The position numbers and the translations under genes are program-made. 50,031 bases of DNA from Antrihabitans cavernicola. Its GTDB lineage: Bacteria; Actinomycetota; Actinomycetes; Mycobacteriales; Mycobacteriaceae. The DNA is taken from positions 1 to 50,031 of the forward strand of contig NZ_VLNY01000023.1 of assembly GCF_008297975.1 (NCBI RefSeq), given 5' to 3'. Of this stretch, positions 25,733-33,473 are shown in pieces. The notes beneath the pieces were generated by a model. The model searched no databases. It saw only the letters and a list, made by a program, of their open reading frames with translations, and had not been told where the DNA came from. The stretch's first letter is position 1. Each line of letters opens with the position of its first letter.

Positions 25733-26776
25733 GTGTGTGCACTCGCGGCTCTTGTCGTTTCCCCGGCCCTCGCCGCGCCGATCCCGTCCGGTACGCCGGT
25801 GGTGAGCAGCGACTTGACGCCGAACGCGACAGGCAAGGTCGCCGAGCCGTCGGACGACGTCGTTCACCCCGGTGTGACCACCGAGTGGTGGTACGCGAGC
25901 TTCATGGATCCGCACTCCAAGCGCCAGCTGATCGTCACGATCTTCACGGCGCCGGTTCCGATGGTGAACGCGGTGATGATGTACGGCGACACCACGAATC
26001 CACTCTCGCCCGCTCCGGGGACACCTGTGCCCGGCGGCTTTGCGCCGCACGGTGGAGCGGTGCTGGACGGACTTCCCGGAGTTCGGACGAATCAGGGCGA
26101 AATGAGCTACGACGTTGCCCGCAACGCCTACCACGTCCGTATCCACTCCACCTTCGACGTCGACGTGTGGCTCGATCGCGGCCAGCTTCCCGGTGCCACC
26201 GGGTTCATCGATCTGCACAACCATGGCCAGTGGATGGGCTGGACGTCTCCGGTTGCGACCAGCACCGTCACCGGATCGGTTCGGTTCGTCGGCGGAGCTC
26301 CCATCGACATCACCGGTTGGCGTGGCTATCACGATCACAACTGGGGCAACTTCACGATGGTCGATCAGGCGGCGGACGGCTGGGAATGGGGTATTTCCCA
26401 CGAACCGGACGGCGGCGCGTCGATCATCGGCGGTCTGGTGCGCCGGGGTGCACAGTGGACAGGGTCGGTGATCGACGTTCGACCGTCGGGCACCCGCGTC
26501 TGCACCAGTTCGCGCCTGCACCTCTCGGACTGGACGTCGGGTTCGACGCTGCTGAGCGGCGCGACCTACGCGCTGCCCGGCACCATCACCGCAACCTGCG
26601 GGCCGGACGAGAAGTATCGGTTCAGCAAGACCTTCCATCTGACCGAACCGGTGGTCGTCGACTTCGGCCCGTTGGCGGCCAGTCTGGAAGCGCCGTACAC
26701 GACGGTGAGCGGATCTTTCGGAATGTTCGAACACATTCGCAGTTTGGTTGCGCGGATCGAGCAGAGTCAGCGGTGA
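25733..26776 (+). CDS. Exported CrtC/AttH-like (hydroxyneurosporene-synthase-like) protein
   Basis: The mature part has the lipocalin-like CrtC/AttH signature: TEWWYASFMDP near the N-terminus and GYHDHNWGNF in the middle, with PHGGAVLDG between. Family members hydrate carotenoids or modify other isoprenoid or lipid compounds. The N-terminus is a signal peptide ending SPALAAP. The first canonical start is the GTG at 25733, but that gives an uncharged, short signal sequence with no ribosome site. In frame upstream, from an ATC at 25697, the protein would begin ITSRSFSVVVAAVCALAALV, a better signal peptide, so the true start is uncertain. It overlaps the following oxidoreductase by 4 bp (GTGA). 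No carotenoid synthesis genes lie nearby, so the substrate is open. Confidence 0.8.
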   Translation: MCALAALVVSPALAAPIPSGTPVVSSDLTPNATGKVAEPSDDVVHPGVTTEWWYASFMDPHSKRQLIVTIFTAPVPMVNAVMMYGDTTNPLSPAPGTPVPGGFAPHGGAVLDGLPGVRTNQGEMSYDVARNAYHVRIHSTFDVDVWLDRGQLPGATGFIDLHNHGQWMGWTSPVATSTVTGSVRFVGGAPIDITGWRGYHDHNWGNFTMVDQAADGWEWGISHEPDGGASIIGGLVRRGAQWTGSVIDVRPSGTRVCTSSRLHLSDWTSGSTLLSGATYALPGTITATCGPDEKYRFSKTFHLTEPVVVDFGPLAASLEAPYTTVSGSFGMFEHIRSLVARIEQSQR

Positions 26777-28575
26777 CGCTCTCGCGCCGCGCCTTCGTCG
26801 CCGGTGCCGCCGCCGTCGGCGCTGCCACGCTGCTGCCCGCCCGCGGGCGTGCGTCCGGTCGTAATCGGGTCGCGGTGTTCGGCGGCGGCATGTCGGGTCT
26901 GGTCGTCGCGCACGAGCTGATCGAGCGCGGCTTCGCGGTCGACATCTTCGACGCCCGGCCGGTCGCGGGCGGTAAGGCGCGCAGTTTCGGAGTGCCCGGT
27001 TCGGCGGTGGGCGGTCGTGCCGAACTGCCCGCCGAACACGGCTTCCGCTTCTTCCCAGGTTTCTATCGCAACGTCCCGGACTCGATGCGGCGAATTCCGT
27101 TTGCGGGCAACAGCAACGGCGTGCTGGACAATTTGCGCGACATCGCGAGTCTCAGTGACGACGACGGTTTCGGCGGGGCGGTCAGCCTCGGCCCCGGTGA
27201 ATCGGTCGCGGGATTTCTGCCGCTGAATCTGTCGACTGGTCGCCCGGTCGAGCTAGGTCGGCTCGCGGACCTGGACTACCTGTCGGCCGTCGTCGGCGAT
27301 GCCGCGACACAGCTGATGGGCATCCCTCGGGATCGTTTTCCTGGCGAGGTCGCCGATTTCGGGCGGTGCGTCGCCGCCTATCTGACGTCGAGTACGCAAC
27401 GACGCCAGACGCAGTGGGACGGCGTCAGCTGGTGGAACTTTCTGCGCGCAGAAACCAAGAGCAAGTACTTTCAGGATGCTGTTGCGAAGATGACCACGCT
27501 GGGCCTCGTGGCTGTGAAACCGCAAGTGTGCAGCGTCAATTCGGCGGGCAACATCATCGAGGCCTTCCTCTGGAACGTGCTGGTGCCGCGGCCTGGGCCC
27601 GACGATTCCTTCGTCGCGCGGTTTCTCGACGGCCCGACGTCGCAGGTGTGGATCGAGCCCTGGGTTGCCGAATTGCGGCGCCGCGGCGCGGCGTTCCACT
27701 TCGGTCAGGCACTTCGGGAAATCGAGGTCGGCGCCGGAATAGTCAGCGGCGCAACGGTGGTCGACGGGTCGGGTGCGGTCAGGGCGGTCGACGCCGACTT
27801 CTACGTCTCCGCCATCCCCGTCGATCAGGCGGTCGACCGGCTGCGCACGCCCTCGCTGCTGCGACTCGATCCCAGCCTCGATGCGATCCGCGACCTGCAC
27901 GTCGACTGGATGAACGGGTTGATGATCTACCTGCGTAAGCCGCTGGAGGCGGCGCGAGGATTGTTCGGCATCGTCGACCATCCCTGGACATTGAGTGCGA
28001 TTTCGCAGCGTCAGACCTGGAGTCGGGACATAGCAAGGGAATTCGGCGACGGAAGTGCCGGCGATATCATCTCCGTCGACATTTCGAACTGGGACGGTGT
28101 CGGCATCACCGCGATCCGCAAGACGGCGAAGCAGTGCACCCGCGAGGAGATCTTCACCGAGGTGTGGGCGACGTTGAAGGAGCGCTTCGGCCGTTTCGAC
28201 AGGTCGATCGTCGACGGCAACGTTCATTCCTGGTTCCTCGACCCCGCGATCACCTGGGCGGCCGACGGCACCGTTCACAATGCGGAGCCACTCACCGTGC
28301 AGACCGTGAACACCTGGGCCAAGCGGCCGAAGGGGCCGACGGCAATTCCGAACCTGTTCATCGCCGGCGACTGGATTCAGACCAACGCCAACGTGGTCAG
28401 CATGGAAGGGGCGAACCAGTCGGGTCGCGTTGTCGCGCAAGCCGTTCTGGACGCATCAGGCCGCAATGCCGAGCCGGTCGTCCGCTACGACTACTACGTT
28501 CCTCCAGAGTTGGAGCCGATCAAGGCGCTCGATGCACAACGATTTGCCGCCCACCAGCCCAACTTTTTCGAGTGA
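26773..28575 (+). CDS. Tat-exported FAD-dependent amine-oxidase/phytoene-desaturase-like oxidoreductase
   Basis: A 600-residue flavoprotein. It starts with a twin-arginine signal peptide (LSRRAFVAGAAAVGAATLLPARG), then the FAD-binding dinucleotide motif VAVFGGGMSGLVVAHELIERG and FDARPVAGGKARS, and ends with a C-terminal FAD motif NLFIAGDWIQTNANVVSMEGANQSG. The overall pattern is that of phytoene-desaturase/hydroxysqualene-dehydroxylase (HpnE)-like enzymes, which remove hydrogens or hydroxyls from isoprenoids. GTG at 26773 overlaps the CrtC-like stop, so the two are translationally coupled and both act outside the cytoplasmic membrane (inference). The native substrate is unknown; folded, cofactor-loaded export fits the Tat route. 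Confidence 0.87.
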   Translation: MTLSRRAFVAGAAAVGAATLLPARGRASGRNRVAVFGGGMSGLVVAHELIERGFAVDIFDARPVAGGKARSFGVPGSAVGGRAELPAEHGFRFFPGFYRNVPDSMRRIPFAGNSNGVLDNLRDIASLSDDDGFGGAVSLGPGESVAGFLPLNLSTGRPVELGRLADLDYLSAVVGDAATQLMGIPRDRFPGEVADFGRCVAAYLTSSTQRRQTQWDGVSWWNFLRAETKSKYFQDAVAKMTTLGLVAVKPQVCSVNSAGNIIEAFLWNVLVPRPGPDDSFVARFLDGPTSQVWIEPWVAELRRRGAAFHFGQALREIEVGAGIVSGATVVDGSGAVRAVDADFYVSAIPVDQAVDRLRTPSLLRLDPSLDAIRDLHVDWMNGLMIYLRKPLEAARGLFGIVDHPWTLSAISQRQTWSRDIAREFGDGSAGDIISVDISNWDGVGITAIRKTAKQCTREEIFTEVWATLKERFGRFDRSIVDGNVHSWFLDPAITWAADGTVHNAEPLTVQTVNTWAKRPKGPTAIPNLFIAGDWIQTNANVVSMEGANQSGRVVAQAVLDASGRNAEPVVRYDYYVPPELEPIKALDAQRFAAHQPNFFE

Positions 28576-28596
28576 GGGGTGGGCGGAGCGGCGACG

Positions 28597-29694
28597 TCAG
28601 CGCCAGATGGTCTCGGCATCTGTTGCAGTGTTCGGCGGTGGGGTCGGGACACCGCCTGGCGTTCGGGAGAACCGCGGTGCCGGTGCGTGCTGGGTGACGC
28701 CGTCGACGTCGATCAGCCCGCCGCGCGCCGCGATGTGAGCGTTCTCCGGCGCCTCGGCGAAGGTGAGCACCGGAGTTGTACAGGCGTCGGTACCGTCGAA
28801 GATCGCCGCCCACTCGTCGCGGGTCTTCGACTTGAACTTCTCGGTGAAGATCGCCTTCAGCTCGTCCTGACCTGCGGGATCGATCTGCAGAGGCAAGTTC
28901 GCCGGATCGAGTTCCAGACCCTTCAGCAGCTCGGCATAGAACTGCGGCTCGATCGCGCCGACGGCCATGTACTTGCCGTCGGACGTTTCGTAGGTGTCGT
29001 AGAACGCGAAGCCGGTATCGAGCAGGTTGACGCCCTGCTCGTCGGACCACATGCCACGGCCGCGGAAACCCCAGATCATGTGCGAGAGAGCAAGAGTGCC
29101 GTCGACCATCGCGTTGTCGATGACCTGCCCCTTGCCGGACGTCCCGCGCTCGACCAGTGCGGCGAGGATGCCGAACACCAGGAACATCGAGCCACCACCG
29201 AAGTCGCCGACCATGTTCAACGGCGGAACCGGTCGTTCACCCTTGCGCCCGATCGCGTGCAGCACGCCGGTCAGCGAGATGTAGTTGATGTCGTGGCCCG
29301 CGCGATCGGCGAGCGGGCCATCCTGGCCCCAGCCGGTCATGCGGGCGTAGACCAGACGCGGGTTGCGCGCCAGCGCGTCGTCGGGCCCCAGGCCCATGCG
29401 CTCGGTGACGCCGGGACGGAAGCCCTCGATCAGCACATCCGCGCGTTCGATCAAGCCGAGAACCTTCTCGACGTCCGCGGGATCCTTCAGATTGGCCTCG
29501 ACGATCGTCCGGCTACGCAACTGCTGATCGCCCGGGACGCCCACCGGCATCAATTGACCCGCACGTTGGACCCGGACGACGTCCGCGCCCAAGTCGGCAA
29601 GCAATAGTGCGGCGTGCGGTGCAGGTCCCAGACCGGCGAGTTCGACGACGCGGATTCCGGCGAGTGGACCCTGCTTGGCTGTGATCGTAGACAC
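28597..29694 (-). CDS. mcr: Alpha-methylacyl-CoA racemase
   Basis: A class III CoA-transferase-family enzyme that epimerises 2-methylacyl-CoA thioesters for beta-oxidation of methyl-branched chains and sterol side chains. Catalytic-region motifs are [12 protein letters not shown] (His), [13 protein letters not shown] (Asp) and [13 protein letters not shown] (Glu), as in the mycobacterial enzyme MCR. The GTG at 29694 ([20 protein letters not shown]) gives 365 residues, matching the family; an upstream start at 29748 would overlap the divergent gene. The proximity of the GMC oxidoreductase suggests general lipid/sterol metabolism but no direct operon link. Confidence 0.93.
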   Translation of the reverse strand: MSTITAKQGPLAGIRVVELAGLGPAPHAALLLADLGADVVRVQRAGQLMPVGVPGDQQLRSRTIVEANLKDPADVEKVLGLIERADVLIEGFRPGVTERMGLGPDDALARNPRLVYARMTGWGQDGPLADRAGHDINYISLTGVLHAIGRKGERPVPPLNMVGDFGGGSMFLVFGILAALVERGTSGKGQVIDNAMVDGTLALSHMIWGFRGRGMWSDEQGVNLLDTGFAFYDTYETSDGKYMAVGAIEPQFYAELLKGLELDPANLPLQIDPAGQDELKAIFTEKFKSKTRDEWAAIFDGTDACTTPVLTFAEAPENAHIAARGGLIDVDGVTQHAPAPRFSRTPGGVPTPPPNTATDAETIWR

Positions 29695-29747
29695 CCGCCG
29701 ACAATACCTGTGGGCCGAATCGGTAAGTGTGACTGGGAGTGCATGCA

Positions 29748-30230
29748 ATGAGTGGTGGAGCCGAAGTCCTGGTCGGCCTGGTGATCGTGATCGGCCTGAT
29801 CGGCGTTGTGCTGCCGTTGCTGCCTGGCGTGCTGTTGATATTCGGCGCCATCCTCGTGTGGGCGATCGTCGAATCGACGACCACCGGATGGGTGGTCCTC
29901 GCGATCTGCACCGCGTTGCTGCTGGTGTCCGGCGTGGTCAAGTACACCTGGCCCGGTCGCCGCATGCGCGACGCAGGCGTGCCGACGCGGTCGTTGATCG
30001 TCGGCGGGCTGGTGGGCGTCGTCGGCTTCTTCGTCATCCCCGTGGTGGGGTTGGTCGTCGGATTCATCGTCGGCACTTACCTGTCGGAGGTGCAGCGCGT
30101 CCGACGCAACGACATGGCCTGGCGCTCGACCGTGCACGCCACCAAGGCTGTCGGCCTCTCGATTCTCGTGGAGTTGCTCGGCGCGTTGATCGCCAGCGGG
30201 GTGTGGTTGATCGCGGCGATCGTGTCCTGA
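29748..30230 (+). CDS. DUF456 family membrane protein
   Basis: A 160-residue protein with about four membrane helices: [42 protein letters not shown], a Gly/Val-rich hairpin ([25 protein letters not shown]) here shortened, and a C-terminal helix. This is the pattern of DUF456, whose function is unknown. GGGAG at 29734-29738 supports the ATG at 29748 over the GTG at 29739. It is divergent from mcr and convergent with the lipoprotein gene, separated by a perfect palindrome. Confidence 0.82.
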   Translation: MSGGAEVLVGLVIVIGLIGVVLPLLPGVLLIFGAILVWAIVESTTTGWVVLAICTALLLVSGVVKYTWPGRRMRDAGVPTRSLIVGGLVGVVGFFVIPVVGLVVGFIVGTYLSEVQRVRRNDMAWRSTVHATKAVGLSILVELLGALIASGVWLIAAIVS

Positions 30231-30240
30231 CGGCAAAGAG

Positions 30241-30272
30241 ATGGTGGCAGACCCGATCGGGTCTGCCACCAT
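30241..30272. terminator. Bidirectional terminator: perfect 32-bp palindrome
   Basis: The 32 bases are fully self-complementary (arms begin ATGGTGGCAGACCC). The element sits between the convergent DUF456 gene (stop 30230) and lipoprotein gene (stop 30281), so it can form a strong hairpin in either transcript. On the minus strand a short CTCTTTG follows; no strong T-run on the plus strand. Confidence 0.8.
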
Positions 30273-30280
30273 GGCCGAAA

Positions 30281-30961
30281 TTACTTGGTGTTGATGGTGA
30301 TCGTTGCGACGCCGACCAACAGTCCGGCCTTCACAGCGTCGGTCTTGAAGGTCTGGTTCAGCAGACCCGCAGCATCGGCGGACATCTTCACCTGGGTGCC
30401 CTGCAGGATCGCAGTGTTGTTGGGGCCCATCGAGAGCGGCTTCAACGTGGAGCCATCGAGATCGAACAGCACAGCCTGCGGTGCGGCGACGGTGCCGTTG
30501 ACCTTGACGTCACCCATCAGCTTCGACGTTCCCGGGTCGATGTTGAAGTTGACCAATTCGACGGTGGTGCCGCCCGCGGAGAGCGAGAGACCGGCGCCGT
30601 CGTGATGGATGATGCCCTCGACGTAGGGGTGCTGGACAGTGCCCGGCGTCCAGTACTTCACGTTGCCACCGGTGATGGGGAAGGTGATCGATCCATCGGC
30701 CAGCGTGGCCGGTCCGACGACGCCCGGCGTCAGGCCGAGCGTGGTCAGCGCTCCGGTGAATCCCGGATCCAGCGCCACCGCGGTGCTGACGCCGGTGAGG
30801 CTGTCGACCTCCGCGGCCGGTGCGGGCTCCGAAGAACTTGCAGCGGCCGAGGTGGTGCCTGACGAACTACTCGACGAATCGTCGCTCGAGCATGCTGCCA
30901 GCGGTACGAGTGCCATTGCGCCGATTGCCGCAACAACAATTGATTTGCGAATTGTATTCAT
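30281..30961 (-). CDS. Secreted lipoprotein of unknown fold, downstream of sigK-rskA
   Basis: A 226-residue lipoprotein. The signal peptide MNTIRKSIVVAAIGAMALVP ends in lipobox LAAC (Cys24). A Ser-rich linker follows, then a beta-rich domain beginning SLTGVSTAVALDP, with ITGGNVKYWTPGTVQHPYVEG and GAGLSLSAGGTTVELVNF. It vaguely resembles HtaA-type beta domains but I cannot confirm a family. In-frame ATGs at 30976 and 31000 would lengthen the n-region; a weak GAGA precedes 30976. It lies 83 bp after rskA on the same strand and may belong to the SigK regulon, analogous to the MPT70/MPT83 (fasciclin) genes of mycobacteria, but it is not a fasciclin protein. Confidence 0.72.
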   Translation of the reverse strand: MNTIRKSIVVAAIGAMALVPLAACSSDDSSSSSSGTTSAAASSSEPAPAAEVDSLTGVSTAVALDPGFTGALTTLGLTPGVVGPATLADGSITFPITGGNVKYWTPGTVQHPYVEGIIHHDGAGLSLSAGGTTVELVNFNIDPGTSKLMGDVKVNGTVAAPQAVLFDLDGSTLKPLSMGPNNTAILQGTQVKMSADAAGLLNQTFKTDAVKAGLLVGVATITINTK

Positions 30962-31044
30962 ATCGATCGAGTCCATTCTGTCTCGGTGTTTTCGAGTCAT
31001 ATGGACTTCGTATCCCTCGGCGATGCGGTTTGGTTTTGTAGAAA

Positions 31045-31815
31045 TCAGGTCAAAGAAACAGTGGCGATGGGATTTCCGGTGGGCACGTTCGATCCGCCGG
31101 CCTGTTCGATCGTTACCGCGAATGCCGTTGCATTACCGATGTTTTCGACGACCCGGCGATTGTCGGCGGCAAGATCGGCCGCAGAGACGATGCCAGCAGA
31201 ATGAGCGGGCCCATCGAACAACCACATTTGATATGTCGTGCCGACTGCAGGGGCGGAAATCCCGTCGAACCGGACAACCGCCGCGTTCTGTTCGTGCGAA
31301 TACGTCACCGTCGCGGTGCCGCCGCCGATGAAATCCGAGGTAACGGTGTGGCTGTCTCTGGCAACCAACACCTGCTCGGTCTCACCGCCGCTGTCGGCGA
31401 TCTTGGGGATCGCACCGGCAACGCCGACGGCAACCGCCGCCACCGCTGCGGCCGCGGCAAAACGCCAGCGCAGCTTCTTGGCGGTTCGATGCTCAGCGAG
31501 TCGGGGCAGTTGGATGCCGTCGGCCGCCTCTTCGGTGCGGAAGTCGTGACATTCACGATCGACGGCATCGAGAATGCGCGGCCGCAGCGCGGCGGGCGGC
31601 GTCGTGGTCGCGGCCGATGCAGCGCGTGCCATGGTCTCGCGGACCTCGGCAACCGCTCGCTCGAATTCTTGCCGGGTCCGAGGGGGCGCTGCCTGCAATC
31701 GGGCCTCGATGTCGGTTCGCTCGACGTCACCGATCGCGTCCAACGCATAGGCGTACGCCAAGCTGAGCAATCCGCGGTCGGCGAGATCGATCGCCTTGTC
31801 CCTCTTGTCATTCAC
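31045..31815 (-). CDS. rskA: Anti-sigma-K factor RskA
   Basis: A 256-residue single-pass membrane protein. The N-terminal ~90 residues form the cytoplasmic anti-sigma domain (LLSLAYAYALDAIGDVERTDIEARL, here shortened), without a zinc motif. One membrane helix lies at about 117-137 (RWRFAAAAAVAAVAVGVAGA), followed by the extracytoplasmic RskA domain (VTYSHEQNAAVVRFDGI, GTTYQMWLFDG). It is expected to hold SigK inactive until cleaved by regulated proteolysis; the M50 protease at 12186 is a candidate S2P, though the link is inferred. Its start overlaps sigK by 8 bp. Confidence 0.93.
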   Translation of the reverse strand: MNDKRDKAIDLADRGLLSLAYAYALDAIGDVERTDIEARLQAAPPRTRQEFERAVAEVRETMARAASAATTTPPAALRPRILDAVDRECHDFRTEEAADGIQLPRLAEHRTAKKLRWRFAAAAAVAAVAVGVAGAIPKIADSGGETEQVLVARDSHTVTSDFIGGGTATVTYSHEQNAAVVRFDGISAPAVGTTYQMWLFDGPAHSAGIVSAADLAADNRRVVENIGNATAFAVTIEQAGGSNVPTGNPIATVSLT

Positions 31816-32440
31816 GTGACGTCACCTCCAAACATGTTCTGAGCCTGGACAATCCATCTCGTATGCGGGTCTTCACCGTGGAGAGCGGAGTCGAAAGCAA
31901 TTCCGCCACTTCGCGATAGGTGAGGCCATCGTAGTAGGCGAGTCGAACGGTCGAACGCTGCGTTTCGGTCAGGGTGTCGAGGCAGTGAACCACCGCATCG
32001 GACTCGAGCTGCTGGATCACCGATTCGACGACTTGGTCGTGATCGGTTTCTCTGTTGCGCGATCCGTAGAGCGCCTCGCGATCGGCTCCCGATTGCTCGG
32101 ACCGCACCCGATCGATTGCTCTGCGGTGTGCCAGCGTCATGATCCAGGCAAGCGCCGAACCTCGTTGCGGATCGAAGCTGTCGGCCGACCGCCAAATCTG
32201 TAGGTAGACCTCTTGTGTTGCTTCCTCGCTGATTGCGGGATTGCGAAGAACGCGAATCACCATGCCGTAGACGCGAGTGGACGTCGCGTCGTACAACTCG
32301 GCGAAAGCAGCCTTGTCACCTGCGGCGACGCGTTGCAGAAGATCCTGCAATCGGGCGGCTTCCCTCGCCTGTTCGGCGACCACCCGCTTGTCCGGCACAG
32401 GACAGGCAGGTGCCGACGAACCTCTCTCCAGCTCGATCAT
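31808..32440 (-). CDS. sigK: ECF RNA polymerase sigma factor, SigK type
   Basis: A 210-residue ECF sigma factor. Region 2 reads AFAELYDATSTRVYGMVIRV... SEEATQEVYLQIWR, and region 4 is LTETQRSTVRLAYYDGLTY... PLSTVKTRIRDGLSRLR. The adjacent, overlapping anti-sigma gene of RskA type supports assignment to the SigK group. It directs transcription of a small regulon, usually including its own operon and exported proteins. I found no convincing self-promoter by eye in the 100 bp upstream. Confidence 0.9.
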   Translation of the reverse strand: MIELERGSSAPACPVPDKRVVAEQAREAARLQDLLQRVAAGDKAAFAELYDATSTRVYGMVIRVLRNPAISEEATQEVYLQIWRSADSFDPQRGSALAWIMTLAHRRAIDRVRSEQSGADREALYGSRNRETDHDQVVESVIQQLESDAVVHCLDTLTETQRSTVRLAYYDGLTYREVAELLSTPLSTVKTRIRDGLSRLRTCLEVTSRE

Positions 32441-32539
32441 CGCAACAATGCCTCCAGCGATTTTCCGATGGTGGGATCACTGTGAAGCCGTTGTGACCTG
32501 TACAAGGCATTCGTCGCCGACGGCGTCTTGGACGAGTCG

Positions 32540-33391
32540 TCAGTCGACAGCGGGCATCGGCGTGGTTTCGCCGGACGGGACGGGCTTGGGTGCTAATCGG
32601 GGAAACGGCTTGGTCGGCGCGGTTCGGTCGACAGTCGTGGCGGTCGCGGGCAGGCGGTAGAAAGCACGAGCGTTGCGGGTCAGCACGTCTTCGAGGTCGG
32701 TACCGACGGCGCCGCCGATCAACTCGAGATCGCTGCGTTGGAACGTCCGGTCGGCGCGGGTGCCTGGCAGATCCGAGCCGAACATCAAGGCCTGGGGGTT
32801 GACCACATGGATGCGGCGCAACGCGTCTGCGATGTCCAGATCGATGCGGCCGAACCCGGTGGCCTTCACCCGCGCTCCGCGTTCGACCAGATTCAGCAGA
32901 TACGGCAGGGCATCGCCGGACATGCCGAGATGGTCGATGCTGACGGCGGGGAGCTTGGACAGCACCGGCTCCAACGATGCCAGCATCTTGCCGTCGACGT
33001 ACAGCTCGGCATGCCAGTTGACCAGGTCGTAGGCGCGCAGGGCTTGCGAGGTCAGTCGCTGGATGTCGATGGCGCCGCGCTTGAGGTTGAACCGGATGCC
33101 GCGGATGCCTGCCTTGTCCAGTTCGACGATGTCGTCGTCGGTCACGTCTGGATCGAGTTGGGTGACACCCACCCAGTCGTTGCCCAACTCGGCGAGCGCC
33201 GCGACCAGGTAACTCTGATCTGTGCCCTGGAACGACGCCGTCACGACTGCGCCACCGTGGACGTCGAATCCCGCCATGCGCTCGTGGTAATCGGCGACGG
33301 TGAAGGGGTCAGGCAGGTAGCCCTCGTTTTCGATCAGCGGAAACCGCGGATCGATGATGTGGAGATGGGCGTCGAACACACCTATCAGCAT
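32540..33391 (-). CDS. Amidohydrolase-family (TIM-barrel) hydrolase
   Basis: A 283-residue protein of the Amidohydro_2 group. The N-terminal metal site is FDAHLHIID; further conserved pieces are VTQLDPDVTDDD, GIRGIRFNLKRG, SIDHLGMSG and the late MFGSDLPGTR with the catalytic Asp. Relatives include 2-pyrone-4,6-dicarboxylate lactonase and other decarboxylases or lactonases; the substrate cannot be told from sequence. The ATG at 33391 is used; a GTG at 33403 would add four residues. It is on the same strand as, and 70-80 bp downstream of, fprA, but no functional link is obvious. Confidence 0.85.
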   Translation of the reverse strand: MLIGVFDAHLHIIDPRFPLIENEGYLPDPFTVADYHERMAGFDVHGGAVVTASFQGTDQSYLVAALAELGNDWVGVTQLDPDVTDDDIVELDKAGIRGIRFNLKRGAIDIQRLTSQALRAYDLVNWHAELYVDGKMLASLEPVLSKLPAVSIDHLGMSGDALPYLLNLVERGARVKATGFGRIDLDIADALRRIHVVNPQALMFGSDLPGTRADRTFQRSDLELIGGAVGTDLEDVLTRNARAFYRLPATATTVDRTAPTKPFPRLAPKPVPSGETTPMPAVD

Positions 33392-33473
33392 GCCTGACGA
33401 CACCCAACTGGTCGCGTGTTCAGGTGCCGATTGCGGCGAACGACACGTTTCGCTCCCGCGAAAGAGGGCCCGA

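Noticed and set aside
25735-28575. 946-residue frame that looks like a CrtC-oxidoreductase fusion
   Set aside because: Its first third is the wrong frame of the CrtC-like gene; the true oxidoreductase starts at the GTG at 26773 with a twin-arginine signal.
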